This document shows, in pieces, positions 34,454-43,773 of a DNA stretch of 64,000 nt. The notes below the pieces were generated by a model. That model worked only from the letters and a program-made list of their open reading frames with translations. It was not told where the DNA came from and ran no database searches. The position numbers were made by a program, and so were the translations under genes. The stretch is from Corynebacterium minutissimum (lineage in GTDB: Bacteria; Actinomycetota; Actinomycetes; Mycobacteriales; Mycobacteriaceae). Location of the stretch: the NCBI RefSeq assembly GCF_000805675.1, contig NZ_JSEF01000006.1, positions 1 through 64,000 on the forward strand. Direction: 5' to 3'. Position 1 is the first letter of the stretch, and every line of letters starts with the position of its first letter.

Positions 34454-34831
34454 ATGACCTTCATCAACCAGCTCATCGCGGGATTTATGGCCACCATTAT
34501 GTCGTTGTTTGGCTTCGCCGCGCCGCTAGATAACAACGGTGTTCACTCTCATGCCGCTGCCGCGCACGTGGAGAATGCCACCACCGGTGATAACGCGCCG
34601 TCTGCGCAGCCGGGTGAAGAGCTGAGCCCGCAGAAGGCCGTGGAACGCGAACTTTTCCTAGCCACCGAAGAGCTGGGCCACGAGTTCATGACCATTCGCT
34701 TTGAGGGCACCACGACTTCCCACATCATTTTCCTTGAGTCCTACAACCCGGATACCGACCAGGCTGCTGTTGACCGCATGATGAAGTCCCTGGCGGATAA
34801 CGGCTTTGTGCGCGTGGACGCAGTCGCGTAA
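34454..34831 (+). CDS. Small exported protein, unknown function
   Basis: 125 residues with AAGGAG upstream of the ATG. The first 24 residues form a hydrophobic segment (LIAGFMATIMSLFGFAAPL) that may be a signal peptide or anchor, with little positive charge before it. A His/Ala-rich linker and an acidic mature domain of about 70 residues follow, with no Cys. The family is not recognised. TATATT near 34406 may be part of its promoter, immediately after the 22-bp array, so the array may regulate it. Confidence 0.65.
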   Translation: MTFINQLIAGFMATIMSLFGFAAPLDNNGVHSHAAAAHVENATTGDNAPSAQPGEELSPQKAVERELFLATEELGHEFMTIRFEGTTTSHIIFLESYNPDTDQAAVDRMMKSLADNGFVRVDAVA

Positions 34832-34850
34832 CCCCTCCTGAATGTAGCAA

Positions 34851-34907
34851 GACCCCCATGGCCAGGGATGAGCTCCTGGTGATGGGGGTCGGGCTGTTTA
34901 GCAGCCC
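34851..34907. terminator. Terminator between the small exported-protein gene and tmsA
   Basis: GACCCCCAT at 34851-34859 pairs with ATGGGGGTC at 34882-34890 around an inner CCAGG/CCTGG stem, and a second hairpin GGGCTG-tttag-CAGCCC follows at 34891-34907. It lies between convergent genes and may serve both strands. Confidence 0.8.
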
Positions 34908-34910
34908 ATC

Positions 34911-36401
34911 TTAAGCGTCGTTGACCGTCTTGTCGTAGAGGGTCGGGAAGCGGTTGTCTGGGTCGGCCACCGCCTTGATGCGTTCCGGTAGTTCGCCGCC
35001 GTAGAGTGACGCGAACTCTTCGGGGGAATAGAAGGCCTCCGAGTATAGGGACTTGTGCCCACCGAGTTCGCTTACTTTGGCCTCAATGATGCGGTTGAAG
35101 GCGCCATTGCCGGGAGCAGTCGGATCGACGTGATTGCCCTCCACCCCGGACCAGAAACCAACGTTGACCCAGGTCTGGCCCGGCAGCAGCGGGTAGAGCG
35201 GCCAGGGATCAGGCGAACTAGCCGCGATGTCACCGGTACCGATGAGGTTCTCTACACCGTCGCGCAGGCGGATCGGACACAGCCATACTGGCTGGATATC
35301 GGAGGCCTGAAAGAACCAACGCAGAAATTCCGGCAGGTTTTCCGGAGTGACCTCGATGTCTTGCACTACCCGCTCGCCGCGAGGAAGGCCCTTGGGCTTC
35401 TTAATAAAGTTGTATTCAAGTTCGTACTTGCGGTCCAAGCGTACGAGCTTCCAGTAGAAAGAGCTGCGCCGCAGCTCCCGGGGCCATACCTTGCGCACAC
35501 GCGGGTTCTGGGCACCGAAGGCACGGGAGCACCAGAACCAGTCGGTATCCCAGCGCCAGATGTAATCGCGCACTGTCAAACGGTCGTGGCGGATACCGCG
35601 GGCATGCTGGAGGCTGCGATAAAAGATTTTGTCCCTCGTGTAGTCAGAGGTCGGCCCCTCCTCATCCGTGAAACGCGCCATGACCAGATACGCCTCGTCC
35701 GGAGAGAAGACCACCCCATCGAGCCCGTGGACGTCGAGGTCGTTGTAGGTGTGGGTACGGGAGACGTCGTCAAGCACGCGTGCGAGTGAGTCGACGTCGT
35801 GGAAGCGCACCTCCCGCAGCTCCACGTAGGGTTTCACCGCGCGCAGCTCAATCTTGAGGCGCACCGCGTATCCCAGAGAGCCGTAGGAGTTGGGGAAGAG
35901 GCGGAAGAGGTCGACGTTCTCCTCGCGTGAGCAGGTGACAATCTCCCCGGTTCCGGTAAGAACGTCCATCTCCAGCACCGATTCATGCGGTAGGCCGTCG
36001 CGAAAGCTGGTGGATTCCACGCCCATACCGGTCACGGCGCCGCCGAGCGTAATGGTCTTGAGCTGTGGCACCACGAAGGGCATGAGGCCGTGCGGCAAGG
36101 TGGCATCGACTAGGTCTTCGTAGGTGCACATGCCCTGGACCTCGGCGGTCTGCGCAATGGGGTCGACCTCAATGACACCTCCCAGGCCGGAGGCGTCCAG
36201 CCCCGCTTGCTCGCCGCTGCGGCCGCGGAAGAGATTCGAGGTCTTCTTGGCTAGGCGCACGCGCTTATCCTTCGGCACGGCGCGGAAGCTACGCAGGAGC
36301 TTATCGACGCCTTGCTCGTGCGCCTTCCAACCCACCGGCGGAATCTCCACGGCGTCGACGCTACGGTGATTGCTGATTTGGTTAATGAGACGAGACACCA
36401 T
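34911..36401 (-). CDS. tmsA: FAD-binding oxidoreductase, probable 10-methylene fatty acyl reductase TmsA
   Basis: 496 residues. A PCMH-type FAD-binding domain is seen in the first 220 residues (GLGGVIEVDPIAQTAEVQGMCTYEDLV, LKTITLGGAVTGMGVESTSFRDGLPHESV, GSLGYAVRLKIEL). The ATG is preceded by AGGAGG and lies nine bases after the stop of the methyltransferase gene. This pair matches the actinobacterial tuberculostearic acid genes, in which the methyltransferase makes a 10-methylene chain and this flavoprotein reduces it to 10-methyl. The role is inferred from family and pairing. Confidence 0.8.
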   Translation of the reverse strand: MVSRLINQISNHRSVDAVEIPPVGWKAHEQGVDKLLRSFRAVPKDKRVRLAKKTSNLFRGRSGEQAGLDASGLGGVIEVDPIAQTAEVQGMCTYEDLVDATLPHGLMPFVVPQLKTITLGGAVTGMGVESTSFRDGLPHESVLEMDVLTGTGEIVTCSREENVDLFRLFPNSYGSLGYAVRLKIELRAVKPYVELREVRFHDVDSLARVLDDVSRTHTYNDLDVHGLDGVVFSPDEAYLVMARFTDEEGPTSDYTRDKIFYRSLQHARGIRHDRLTVRDYIWRWDTDWFWCSRAFGAQNPRVRKVWPRELRRSSFYWKLVRLDRKYELEYNFIKKPKGLPRGERVVQDIEVTPENLPEFLRWFFQASDIQPVWLCPIRLRDGVENLIGTGDIAASSPDPWPLYPLLPGQTWVNVGFWSGVEGNHVDPTAPGNGAFNRIIEAKVSELGGHKSLYSEAFYSPEEFASLYGGELPERIKAVADPDNRFPTLYDKTVNDA

Positions 36402-36410
36402 CTTTTCCTC

Positions 36411-37718
36411 CTAGAAACGCGAATCTTCCCACCAGCGGCGCTCAGGCACGCCGGCGCGAGAGCCGGCGTCGCCCAGCTTGACGCCCAGGAAGTGGTAGAG
36501 GTTGATGATGTTGTGCTCGAAGCCCCACTCGGAGCCGGCCATGTAGATGGCCCACAGACGCGCGGTGGGCAGGCCTACCAGGGAGCAGGCCTCCTCCCAT
36601 GTGTCTTTGAGGTTCTCGCACCAATCGTGGAGCGTGCGCATGTAGTCAAAACGCAGGGACTCGGTATGCACGACTTCAAATCCGGCGTCCTGCATGCACT
36701 TGGTGATGGTGCCGGAGCCGGACAGCTCGCCGTCAGGGAAGATGTAGCGGTCGATGAACCCGCCCTTGGGCGTCTTGTGATTATCCGGATAAGTAATGCA
36801 GTGGTTGAGCATGAGGCCGCCGGGTTTCAGCTTGCCGTTAAGGAAGCGGAAGAAGTCGGGGTAGTTCTTGACGCCGATGTGCTCGAGCAGGCCGATGGCG
36901 GATATGGCGTCGAAACCTTCCTCGGTGACATCGCGGTAATCCATAAAGCGGATTTCGGCGAGGTCCTCGAGGCCTTCTTCCTTAATCTTGGCTTGGCCCC
37001 ACTCGGCCTGTTCTTTGGACAAGGTCACACCGAGGGACTTCACGCCGCGCTTGGCGGCGTAGCGCACCATGCCGCCCCAGCCGCAGCCGACGTCTAAATG
37101 GTGGTCGCCGTCCTTGAGCCGCAACTTGTCGAAGATAAGGCGGTATTTGTTCTCCTGCGCCTCATCGAGAGTGGCGTCGGGGGAGGGGTAGTAAGCACAG
37201 GTGTAGGTCATGGAGTCGCCGAGGAAGAGCTCGTAGAAATCATTGCCTACGTCGTAGTGGTCGGAGATAACATCGGCATCGCGCTCTTTGGAGTGTTTGG
37301 ACAAGCCCTCGTGTACCTTGCGGCGCAGCCACGAGGCGCGTTCGACCTCGGGAACCGGCTGGATCTGGAAGGCACCCATGGATGCTAGTGAGCGCACCAC
37401 GCGCGCCAAAGTCTTGGCGTCCGGCTTGGTGAACTTGTCATACATGACGTGGAGGGCGTCGAAGATGCCATAAGGGTGCGCCGGGTGCTCGCCTTTCACC
37501 GTGATGCCGTCGGTGACATAGGCGCGAGCAAAGCCAACATCACCCGGACGCGTAGCTATATAGGCCAAGCCTTGGAGGCTGTTGATAGTGACGGTGAATT
37601 GGGCGTCGGCAGGGCCGGTAGCGGAACCGTCGAAGGCTTCCCAGCGGAAAGGATTGGGGTGCGGGACAAACGCATCAATGATCTCCGCCACGGTCATGGG
37701 GGTAAATCGCGTGCTCAT
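36411..37718 (-). CDS. tmsB: Cyclopropane-fatty-acyl-phospholipid synthase family methyltransferase, probable TmsB
   Basis: 435 residues from the ATG at 37718 (MSTRFTPMTVAEIIDAF); the frame is open to 37892, but the upstream part is Arg/Pro-rich and unlikely to be coding. The SAM-binding motif is HLDVGCGWGGMVRYAAKRG, and the CFA-synthase block YDVGNDFYELFLGDSMTYTCAYY precedes it. It transfers a methyl group to an unsaturated phospholipid chain. Adjacency to the flavoprotein suggests 10-methylene rather than cyclopropane product. The 370 bases before it, up to secY, hold the two divergent promoters and no gene. Confidence 0.82.
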   Translation of the reverse strand: MSTRFTPMTVAEIIDAFVPHPNPFRWEAFDGSATGPADAQFTVTINSLQGLAYIATRPGDVGFARAYVTDGITVKGEHPAHPYGIFDALHVMYDKFTKPDAKTLARVVRSLASMGAFQIQPVPEVERASWLRRKVHEGLSKHSKERDADVISDHYDVGNDFYELFLGDSMTYTCAYYPSPDATLDEAQENKYRLIFDKLRLKDGDHHLDVGCGWGGMVRYAAKRGVKSLGVTLSKEQAEWGQAKIKEEGLEDLAEIRFMDYRDVTEEGFDAISAIGLLEHIGVKNYPDFFRFLNGKLKPGGLMLNHCITYPDNHKTPKGGFIDRYIFPDGELSGSGTITKCMQDAGFEVVHTESLRFDYMRTLHDWCENLKDTWEEACSLVGLPTARLWAIYMAGSEWGFEHNIINLYHFLGVKLGDAGSRAGVPERRWWEDSRF

Positions 37719-38088
37719 AGAACTACGTACTTCTTTCACTTCATCGTTAGGCAGATATAGAAACGGCCGTACTCCGAGGCGCCCCGGGCGACGCGGGAGA
37801 GGTCGAAGAGTTGGAGGTCGCCGTACAGCGACAGCGCTGAAAAGGCAACACAAGCCATGGTAGGACGGAATGAGAAATACCGCTAAGGACAAAGCTATTT
37901 TCAGTTGGCTCAGGGGGTTGATGTGGCGAAATAGCGCGCGGCTGGTAGGGTAATGGGGTCAAAAGTGTTCAACCGTTCCTATGACGTGCCTGAAAGGGCT
38001 CTCATGCAGTAGGAACAGATGAGTTCCACCTCCGTGCGCGGCAGTTTCGGCCCGCAGTTTAAGCGCGGTAGGCCAGGAGGATTTAGTA

Positions 38089-39414
38089 GTGTCCGCCATT
38101 TTGCAGGCTTTTAAAGACGCCGACCTGCGTAAGAAGATCATCTTCACACTCGTGATGATTATTCTCTACCGCGTTGGCGCGCAGATCCCGTCCCCGGGTG
38201 TTGATTACGCCACCATCGCTGGCCGTCTTCGCGAGCTGACGGAAGAATCCGGCAACCTCTACTCGGTGATTAACCTGTTCTCCGGTGGTGCGCTGCTGCA
38301 GCTGTCTATCTTCGCCATCGGCATCATGCCGTACATTACGGCGTCGATTATCGTGCAGCTGCTGACCGTGGTCATTCCGCACTTCGAACAGCTGAAGAAG
38401 GAAGGCCAGTCGGGCCAGGCCAAGATGACGCAGTACACGCGTTACCTCACCCTGGCGCTGGCGCTTCTGCAGTCGGCCGGCATCGTGGCCTTGGCGGACC
38501 GCGAGCAGCTGCTGGGGCAAGGAGTGCGCGTTCTGGCGGAGGACCGCAACCTGTTTACCCTTATCGTTCTCGTCATCACCATGACGGCAGGCGCTGTTCT
38601 CGTGATGTGGATGGGTGAGCTCATCACCGAAAAGGGCATCGGTAACGGTATGTCCCTGATGATTTTCGCTGGTATTGCTACCCGCCTGCCTACCGACGGC
38701 GTCAGCATCATGCAGAATAATGGTGGCCTGGTCTTCGCCATGGTTCTTGCCGGCCTCATCGTTCTCGTTGTCGGTATTACCTTCATCGAGCAGGGCCAGC
38801 GCCGCATCCCGGTGCAGTACGCCAAGCGTATGGTGGGCCGCCGCCAATACGGTGGTTCCTCCACCTACCTGCCGCTCAAGGTTAACCAGGCCGGCGTTAT
38901 CCCGGTTATCTTCGCGTCTTCCCTCATCTACATGCCGGTGCTTATCACGCAGATCGTGAACTCCGGCTCCCCGGGCGTATCCGATAACTGGTGGCAGCGC
39001 AACGTCATCGCTCACCTGCAGGCGCCGAGCTCCTGGCAGTACATTGTCCTCTACTTTGCACTGACCATCTTCTTCTCCTACTTCTACGTGTCCGTTCAGT
39101 ACGACCCTGCTGAACAGGCGGACAACATGAAGAAGTATGGTGGATTCATCCCGGGTATCCGCCCGGGCCGACCGACCGCCGAATACCTAGGCTTCGTCAT
39201 GAACCGCCTGCTGTTCGTCGGCTCGATCTACCTGGCACTCATCGCCGTCCTGCCGAATATTCTTCTGGACTTGGGCATCGGCAGCGCGGGTGCCAGCGGA
39301 ACCTCCGCATTCGGTGGTACCGCCATCCTCATTATGGTCTCGGTTGCCCTGACCACGGTCAAGCAGATCGAGTCCCAGCTCCTACAATCCAACTACGAAG
39401 GACTGCTTAAGTAA
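38089..39414 (+). CDS. secY: Protein translocase subunit SecY
   Basis: 441 residues from a GTG with CCAGGAGGA upstream. Ten membrane helices and the conserved [13 protein letters not shown] and [13 protein letters not shown] regions are present. SecY is the channel of the Sec system. Its stop overlaps the adk ATG by one base. Confidence 0.98.
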   Translation: MSAILQAFKDADLRKKIIFTLVMIILYRVGAQIPSPGVDYATIAGRLRELTEESGNLYSVINLFSGGALLQLSIFAIGIMPYITASIIVQLLTVVIPHFEQLKKEGQSGQAKMTQYTRYLTLALALLQSAGIVALADREQLLGQGVRVLAEDRNLFTLIVLVITMTAGAVLVMWMGELITEKGIGNGMSLMIFAGIATRLPTDGVSIMQNNGGLVFAMVLAGLIVLVVGITFIEQGQRRIPVQYAKRMVGRRQYGGSSTYLPLKVNQAGVIPVIFASSLIYMPVLITQIVNSGSPGVSDNWWQRNVIAHLQAPSSWQYIVLYFALTIFFSYFYVSVQYDPAEQADNMKKYGGFIPGIRPGRPTAEYLGFVMNRLLFVGSIYLALIAVLPNILLDLGIGSAGASGTSAFGGTAILIMVSVALTTVKQIESQLLQSNYEGLLK

Positions 39415-39959
39415 TGCGTTACGTACTCCTTGGCCCTCCCGGTGCCGGCAAGGGCACCCAAGCCGCTATCCTCAGCGAGAAGCTCGGCGTCCCGCACATC
39501 TCCACCGGTGACCTTTTCCGCGCCAACATTGGTGAAGGAACCCCGCTCGGCGTTGAGGCCAAGTCCTACATCGACGCCGGCAAGCTGGTGCCGACGGATG
39601 TCACCGCTCGCATGGTGGAGGACCGTCTCAACGAGGATGACGCGAAGAATGGCTTCCTTCTGGATGGTTTCCCGCGCACCGTTGAGCAGGCAGACATCCT
39701 GCAGAAACTGCTGGCCGATAAGGGCTTGAAGCTCGATGGCGTTCTCAACTTCGAGGTGTCTGAGGATGTCGTCGTTGAGCGCATGCTGGCCCGCGGCCGC
39801 GCTGACGATACCGAGGAGACCATCCGTACCCGCCTCGGTGTCTACCGCGACGAGACCTTCCCGCTCATCGAGCACTACGGCGAGGCCATCATCCCGGTCC
39901 AGGCTGAGGGCTCCGTAGAGGAGATCAACGAGCGCGCGCTCACGGCGATGGGCAAGTAG
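39414..39959 (+). CDS. adk: Adenylate kinase
   Basis: 181 residues with P-loop GPPGAGKGT (residues 7-15), STGDLFR and DGFPRT, and the short LID form ([16 protein letters not shown]) usual in actinobacteria. It interconverts AMP, ADP and ATP. It is coupled to secY. Confidence 0.98.
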   Translation: MRYVLLGPPGAGKGTQAAILSEKLGVPHISTGDLFRANIGEGTPLGVEAKSYIDAGKLVPTDVTARMVEDRLNEDDAKNGFLLDGFPRTVEQADILQKLLADKGLKLDGVLNFEVSEDVVVERMLARGRADDTEETIRTRLGVYRDETFPLIEHYGEAIIPVQAEGSVEEINERALTAMGK

Positions 39960-39971
39960 TTCCCTGTCGCT

Positions 39972-40769
39972 ATGGCTTTTCGACGACGCACGAGGACCAT
40001 GCCTGCCCGTACCCCGGGCGAGCTTGACGCTATGCAGGCAGCCGGCGAGATCGTTGGCCGCGCTCTGCAGGCGGTGCGCGCTGCCGCCGCGGTTGGGGTC
40101 AGCACGCTGGAGCTCGACGAGGTAGCTGAGCAGACCATTCGTGATGCCGGCGCCGTGCCCACGTTCAAGGGCTACGGCGGCTTCCCGGGTTCCATCTGTG
40201 CGTCCGTCAACGAGGTCATCGTCCACGGCATCCCCAGTAGCGATATCGTCCTTGGCGACGGTGACCTCATCTCCATCGATTGCGGTGCCACCCTCGATGG
40301 TTGGGTAGGGGATAGTGCGTGGACGTTTGGCATCGGAAAGCTCAGCGCTGAGGCCCAGGCCCTGTCCGACGCCACCGAATGGGTCCTCCACGAGGGCCTC
40401 AAGGCCATGGTTCCGGGCAATCGCCTCACCGATGTCTCTGCTGCCCTCGAGCAAGCCACCTACGCTGCCGAGGATAAATTTGGCGTCGAGCTCTACATTG
40501 TCGACGGCTACGGCGGCCATGGAATCGGGCGTGAAATGCACGAAGAGCCTTACCTGGCCAATGAAGGCAAAGCCGGCCGCGGCCCTATCATTCAAGACGG
40601 ATCGGTTCTGGCCATCGAACCGATGCTTACCCTAGGCACGGAAGATAACGCCGTGCTTGACGACGACTGGACGGTCGTCACCACCGACGGTTCCCTCGCC
40701 TCTCACTGGGAGCACACCGTGGCGGCCACGGAGAATGGTCCCCGAATCCTGACCCAGCGCTACTCCTAG
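39972..40769 (+). CDS. map: Methionine aminopeptidase, type I
   Basis: 265 residues. Metal ligands are visible in [19 protein letters not shown] (two Asp), [15 protein letters not shown] (His), AIEPMLTLG (Glu) and WEHTVA (Glu); [10 protein letters not shown] carries the substrate His. The N-terminal ten residues are basic; a second ATG at 39999 is possible. It removes the initiator Met. It follows adk by 12 bases. Confidence 0.96.
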   Translation: MAFRRRTRTMPARTPGELDAMQAAGEIVGRALQAVRAAAAVGVSTLELDEVAEQTIRDAGAVPTFKGYGGFPGSICASVNEVIVHGIPSSDIVLGDGDLISIDCGATLDGWVGDSAWTFGIGKLSAEAQALSDATEWVLHEGLKAMVPGNRLTDVSAALEQATYAAEDKFGVELYIVDGYGGHGIGREMHEEPYLANEGKAGRGPIIQDGSVLAIEPMLTLGTEDNAVLDDDWTVVTTDGSLASHWEHTVAATENGPRILTQRYS

Positions 40770-40793
40770 GTAGGAATTGAAGACGGAAAGGTT

Positions 40794-40799
40794 TATACT
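40794..40799 (+). promoter_or_regulatory. -10 element of a probably leaderless L,D-transpeptidase transcript
   Basis: A perfect-type TATACT ends seven bases before the ATG at 40807, so transcription would begin at or next to the start codon. No ribosome binding site is present between them. Confidence 0.65.
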
Positions 40800-40806
40800 T
40801 TCTGGC

Positions 40807-41598
40807 ATGTTTAAACTTCGTTCCCACTCTGGTGCTCGTTCCCTACGTCGAGCAGCCGCAGCGGGCCTCGTGTCCGTCTCTCTTCTGACCGCACCTGCAG
40901 CCAACGCGCAGACCGCCCCGTCCTTCGATACTTTGTCCTCCGACGTTCAGTCTCAGGTCGATAGCTTCCTGGGCCAAACGCGTGAGAGCGCATGGACGTC
41001 CCGCAACGACATTCTCGAGTCCCTCCGAGCTGCTAACCCGCAGGCAGCCGACGCTCTTCGTCCCGTCATCGACGGTGCCATCGAGCTGATCTTCCCGGGC
41101 CTTATTGATCAGAAGAACGCGGAGATCCGCGCTGCACGCGAAGCCGAGGAGCGCGCTCACGCTGAGCAGGTTGCTCGTGAAAAGGCCGCTGCTGAGGAAG
41201 CTGCACGCAAGGCTGAGGCTGAGCGCAAGGCACAGCGTTTCGATACCGGCCCGTGCCCGGCCGATGCCCGCATTTGCGTCGACCGCGGTGGTCGCCGCAC
41301 TTGGCTGCAGGACGGCAATGGCAACGTCACCTACGTTGCTCAGGGTGTGTCTACCGGTAAGCCGGGCGAGGAGACCCCGGCCGGTACCTTCTACATCAAC
41401 CGCAAGATCAAGGACGAAATCTCCTGGGAGTTCGGCGACGCTCCGATGCCGTACGCCATGTACTTCACCAACAATGGCCATGCCTTCCACGAGGGTTCCC
41501 CGGCGTACCAGTCCAATGGCTGCGTTCGTCTGACCCACCAGGACGCCGTACGCTACTGGAACGATGTGCCGATGGGCTCAAAGGTCTTCATCTACTAA
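40807..41598 (+). CDS. Secreted L,D-transpeptidase (YkuD domain)
   Basis: 263 residues. An N-terminal signal peptide (Arg-rich, then AAAAGLVSVSLLTAPAANA) is followed by a helical domain (about 35-100), an Ala/Glu/Lys coiled coil (about 105-145), and a C-terminal YkuD domain. The active-site motif is SNGCVRLTHQDA with catalytic Cys at about 239 and a His in HAFHEGS. A further Cys pair (CPADARIC) precedes the domain. It forms 3-3 cross-links or attaches proteins to peptidoglycan. The ATG at 40807 fits the leaderless promoter; an earlier ATG at 40777 is rejected. Confidence 0.88.
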   Translation: MFKLRSHSGARSLRRAAAAGLVSVSLLTAPAANAQTAPSFDTLSSDVQSQVDSFLGQTRESAWTSRNDILESLRAANPQAADALRPVIDGAIELIFPGLIDQKNAEIRAAREAEERAHAEQVAREKAAAEEAARKAEAERKAQRFDTGPCPADARICVDRGGRRTWLQDGNGNVTYVAQGVSTGKPGEETPAGTFYINRKIKDEISWEFGDAPMPYAMYFTNNGHAFHEGSPAYQSNGCVRLTHQDAVRYWNDVPMGSKVFIY

Positions 41599-41647
41599 GA
41601 CGTGTGAGGGGGCTCTCCTTCACACCGTATGAAAAGTAGATTTTCAC

Positions 41648-41677
41648 GCCCGCTGCCTTACCTAGGCGGCGGGCTTT
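41648..41677 (+). terminator. Terminator after the L,D-transpeptidase gene
   Basis: GCCCGCTGCC at 41648-41657 pairs with GGCGGCGGGC at 41665-41674 (one wobble), followed by TTTCGG. A smaller GTGTGA/TCACAC hairpin precedes it at about 41603. Confidence 0.8.
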
Positions 41678-41722
41678 CGGCGTGTCATGGGTCCTTTATG
41701 GCGTGTCCTGCGCTAGCGACAT

Positions 41723-41751
41723 TTGGAAATGGCGTTGTCGCAGCGTATGCT
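41723..41751 (+). promoter_or_regulatory. Predicted promoter of infA
   Basis: TTGGAA at 41723-41728, exactly 17 bases, TATGCT at 41746-41751. The leader to the infA ATG is about 140 bases and shows no coding signal. Confidence 0.75.
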
Positions 41752-41895
41752 TGAGAGCTGGTGTCTGCACGTCGTGCTTCCCAATGCTGGAGTACAGGCA
41801 GAGGACACCAGGCAGTAGACATCAAACATGCAGGTGAAGATGGGGACGTCGCCAAGCGCGGCGTACCACCAACGCTCACCAGAAAAGTAGAGGTT

Positions 41896-42114
41896 ATGGC
41901 TAAGGAAGGCGCAATCGAGGTTGAGGGTCGCATCGTCGAACCCCTGCCCAACGCAATGTTCCGCGTCGAGCTCGACAACGGACACAAGGTTCTTGCACAC
42001 ATCTCTGGCAAGATGCGTCAGCACTACATCCGCATCCTCCCGGAGGACCGCGTTGTTGTAGAGCTGTCTCCTTATGACCTGACCCGCGGACGCATCGTCT
42101 ACCGCTACAAGTAA
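41896..42114 (+). CDS. infA: Translation initiation factor IF-1
   Basis: 72 residues, [22 protein letters not shown], the exact family length; the frame is open to 41761, but the rest is not IF-1. It has the S1/OB fold with [13 protein letters not shown]. It is followed by hairpins. The usual neighbour rpmJ (L36) is absent from the gap to rpsM. Confidence 0.98.
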   Translation: MAKEGAIEVEGRIVEPLPNAMFRVELDNGHKVLAHISGKMRQHYIRILPEDRVVVELSPYDLTRGRIVYRYK

Positions 42115-42137
42115 AGACAGTAAGCCTCCTTATCCAC

Positions 42138-42187
42138 GGGACGCACTTGATGCGTCCCTTTCTACCTCAGGCTGCGATGGCCTGAGC
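42138..42187 (+). terminator. Terminator after infA, with a second hairpin
   Basis: GGGACGCA-cttga-TGCGTCCC at 42138-42158 is followed by TTT, and CTCAGG/CCTGAG (42166-42186) makes a second hairpin. The rest of the gap to rpsM is GC-rich with one more short stem. Confidence 0.8.
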
Positions 42188-42300
42188 CCGCATTGCTAAG
42201 CATGCCCACTGAATCCCCGGCTCGGCCCGGGGCGAAGCGCCTGCGTGGTGGGGGACGGATGAGGAGAAAACCATCGTAACAACCCGAAAGGACTAGCCAT

Positions 42301-42669
42301 ATGGCACGTCTAGCTGGTGTTGACCTCCCGCGTAACAAGCGCATGGAGGTTGCTCTCACCTACATCTACGGCATCGGGCCTTCCCGTGCCAAGGAACTGC
42401 TGGAAAAGACCGGCATTTCTCCCGACCTGCGCACCGACAACCTGGATGATGACCAGCTGTCGGCGCTGCGTGACGTTATTGAAGCTACCTGGAAGGTAGA
42501 GGGTGACCTCCGCCGCCAGGTTCAGGCTGACATCCGTCGCAAGATTGAAATCGGCTGCTACCAGGGTATCCGCCACCGTCGTGGCCTGCCCGTACGTGGT
42601 CAGCGCACCAAGACCAACGCTCGTACGCGCAAGGGTCCGAAGAAGACGATCGCAGGAAAGAAGAAGTAA
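42301..42669 (+). CDS. rpsM: 30S ribosomal protein S13
   Basis: 122 residues, [24 protein letters not shown], with the basic C-terminal tail that touches P-site tRNA ([17 protein letters not shown]). It starts the alpha operon block. Confidence 0.98.
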   Translation: MARLAGVDLPRNKRMEVALTYIYGIGPSRAKELLEKTGISPDLRTDNLDDDQLSALRDVIEATWKVEGDLRRQVQADIRRKIEIGCYQGIRHRRGLPVRGQRTKTNARTRKGPKKTIAGKKK

Positions 42670-42672
42670 AAC

Positions 42673-43077
42673 ATGCCACCGAAGACTCGTTCCGGCGCGC
42701 GCCGTGGTGGTCGTCGCGTCGTAAAGAAGAACGTGGCCGCTGGCCACGCTTACATCAAGTCCACCTTCAACAACACCATCGTGTCCATCACGGACCCGCA
42801 TGGAGCTGTCATCTCTTGGGCATCCTCTGGCCACGTTGGCTTCAAGGGTTCCCGTAAGTCCACCCCGTTCGCAGCCCAGATGGCCGCTGAGAACGCTGCC
42901 CGCAAGGCAATGGACCACGGTATGAAGAAGGTTGACGTATTCGTCAAGGGTCCGGGCTCCGGCCGCGAGACCGCCATCCGTTCCCTGCAGGCAGCAGGCC
43001 TCGAGGTTAACTCGATTACGGATGCCACCCCTCAGCCGCACAACGGCTGCCGTCCGACCAAGCGCCGCAAGGTTTAA
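42673..43077 (+). CDS. rpsK: 30S ribosomal protein S11
   Basis: 134 residues, with the conserved [22 protein letters not shown] and the C-terminal [16 protein letters not shown]11 forms part of the platform near the Shine-Dalgarno helix. Confidence 0.98.
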   Translation: MPPKTRSGARRGGRRVVKKNVAAGHAYIKSTFNNTIVSITDPHGAVISWASSGHVGFKGSRKSTPFAAQMAAENAARKAMDHGMKKVDVFVKGPGSGRETAIRSLQAAGLEVNSITDATPQPHNGCRPTKRRKV

Positions 43078-43098
43078 GGGAAAGGAAGAGGTAAAACA

Positions 43099-43704
43099 AT
43101 GGCTCGTTATACTGGCCCCGCTACCCGCGTATCCCGCCGTCTGCGCGTCGACCTGGTCGGCGGCGATATGGCATTTGAGCGCCGCCCGTACCCTCCGGGA
43201 CAGGCTGGCCGTAACCGCATCAAGGAATCTGAGTACCTGCTGCAGCTCCAGGAGAAGCAGAAGGCAAAGTACACCTACGGTGTGCTGGAGCGTCAGTTCC
43301 GTCGCTACTACGCTGAGGCTAACCGCCTCCCGGGCAAGACCGGTGACAACCTCGTTGTCCTGCTCGAGTCCCGTCTTGACAACGTGATCTACCGCGCTGG
43401 TCTGGCCAACACCCGCCGCCAGGCTCGCCAGCTTGTCTCTCACGGTCACTTCACCGTGAACGGCAAGAAGATCAACGTTCCTTCCTTCCAGGTCACTCAG
43501 TACGACATCATCGATGTCCGCGAGCGTTCCCAGAAGATGGAATGGTTCGAAGAGGCCCAGGATCGCCTGATTGACGCCAACGTTCCGGCGTGGCTGCAGG
43601 TCGTCCCGGACACCCTGCGCATCCTCGTGCACCAGCTGCCCGAGCGCGCTCAGATCGACATCCCGCTGCAGGAGCAGCTCATCGTCGAGCTTTACTCGAA
43701 GTAA
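43099..43704 (+). CDS. rpsD: 30S ribosomal protein S4
   Basis: 201 residues. The S4 RNA-binding domain (RLDNVIYRAGLANTRRQARQLVSHGHFTVNGKK) is intact. No zinc Cys cluster is visible at the N-terminus, the zinc-free form. S4 represses the alpha operon in E. coli; no such pseudoknot was recognised here. Confidence 0.98.
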   Translation: MARYTGPATRVSRRLRVDLVGGDMAFERRPYPPGQAGRNRIKESEYLLQLQEKQKAKYTYGVLERQFRRYYAEANRLPGKTGDNLVVLLESRLDNVIYRAGLANTRRQARQLVSHGHFTVNGKKINVPSFQVTQYDIIDVRERSQKMEWFEEAQDRLIDANVPAWLQVVPDTLRILVHQLPERAQIDIPLQEQLIVELYSK

Positions 43705-43773
43705 ACTTTCGATATCTGATTCTTTACCCCTTCTACCGGCGTCATATAGCGGGCGCCGACAAGGAGAAATTCC

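Noticed and set aside
37719..37892. 58-residue extension of tmsB
   Set aside because: Its Arg/Pro-rich content is unlike the family, and the ATG at 37718 gives a normal CFA-synthase-family N-terminus.
37905..37951. Sigma-70 type promoter for secY
   Set aside because: Candidate -10 TAGGGT (37946) has no -35 at an acceptable distance (TTGATG is 22 bases away), so no promoter was called.
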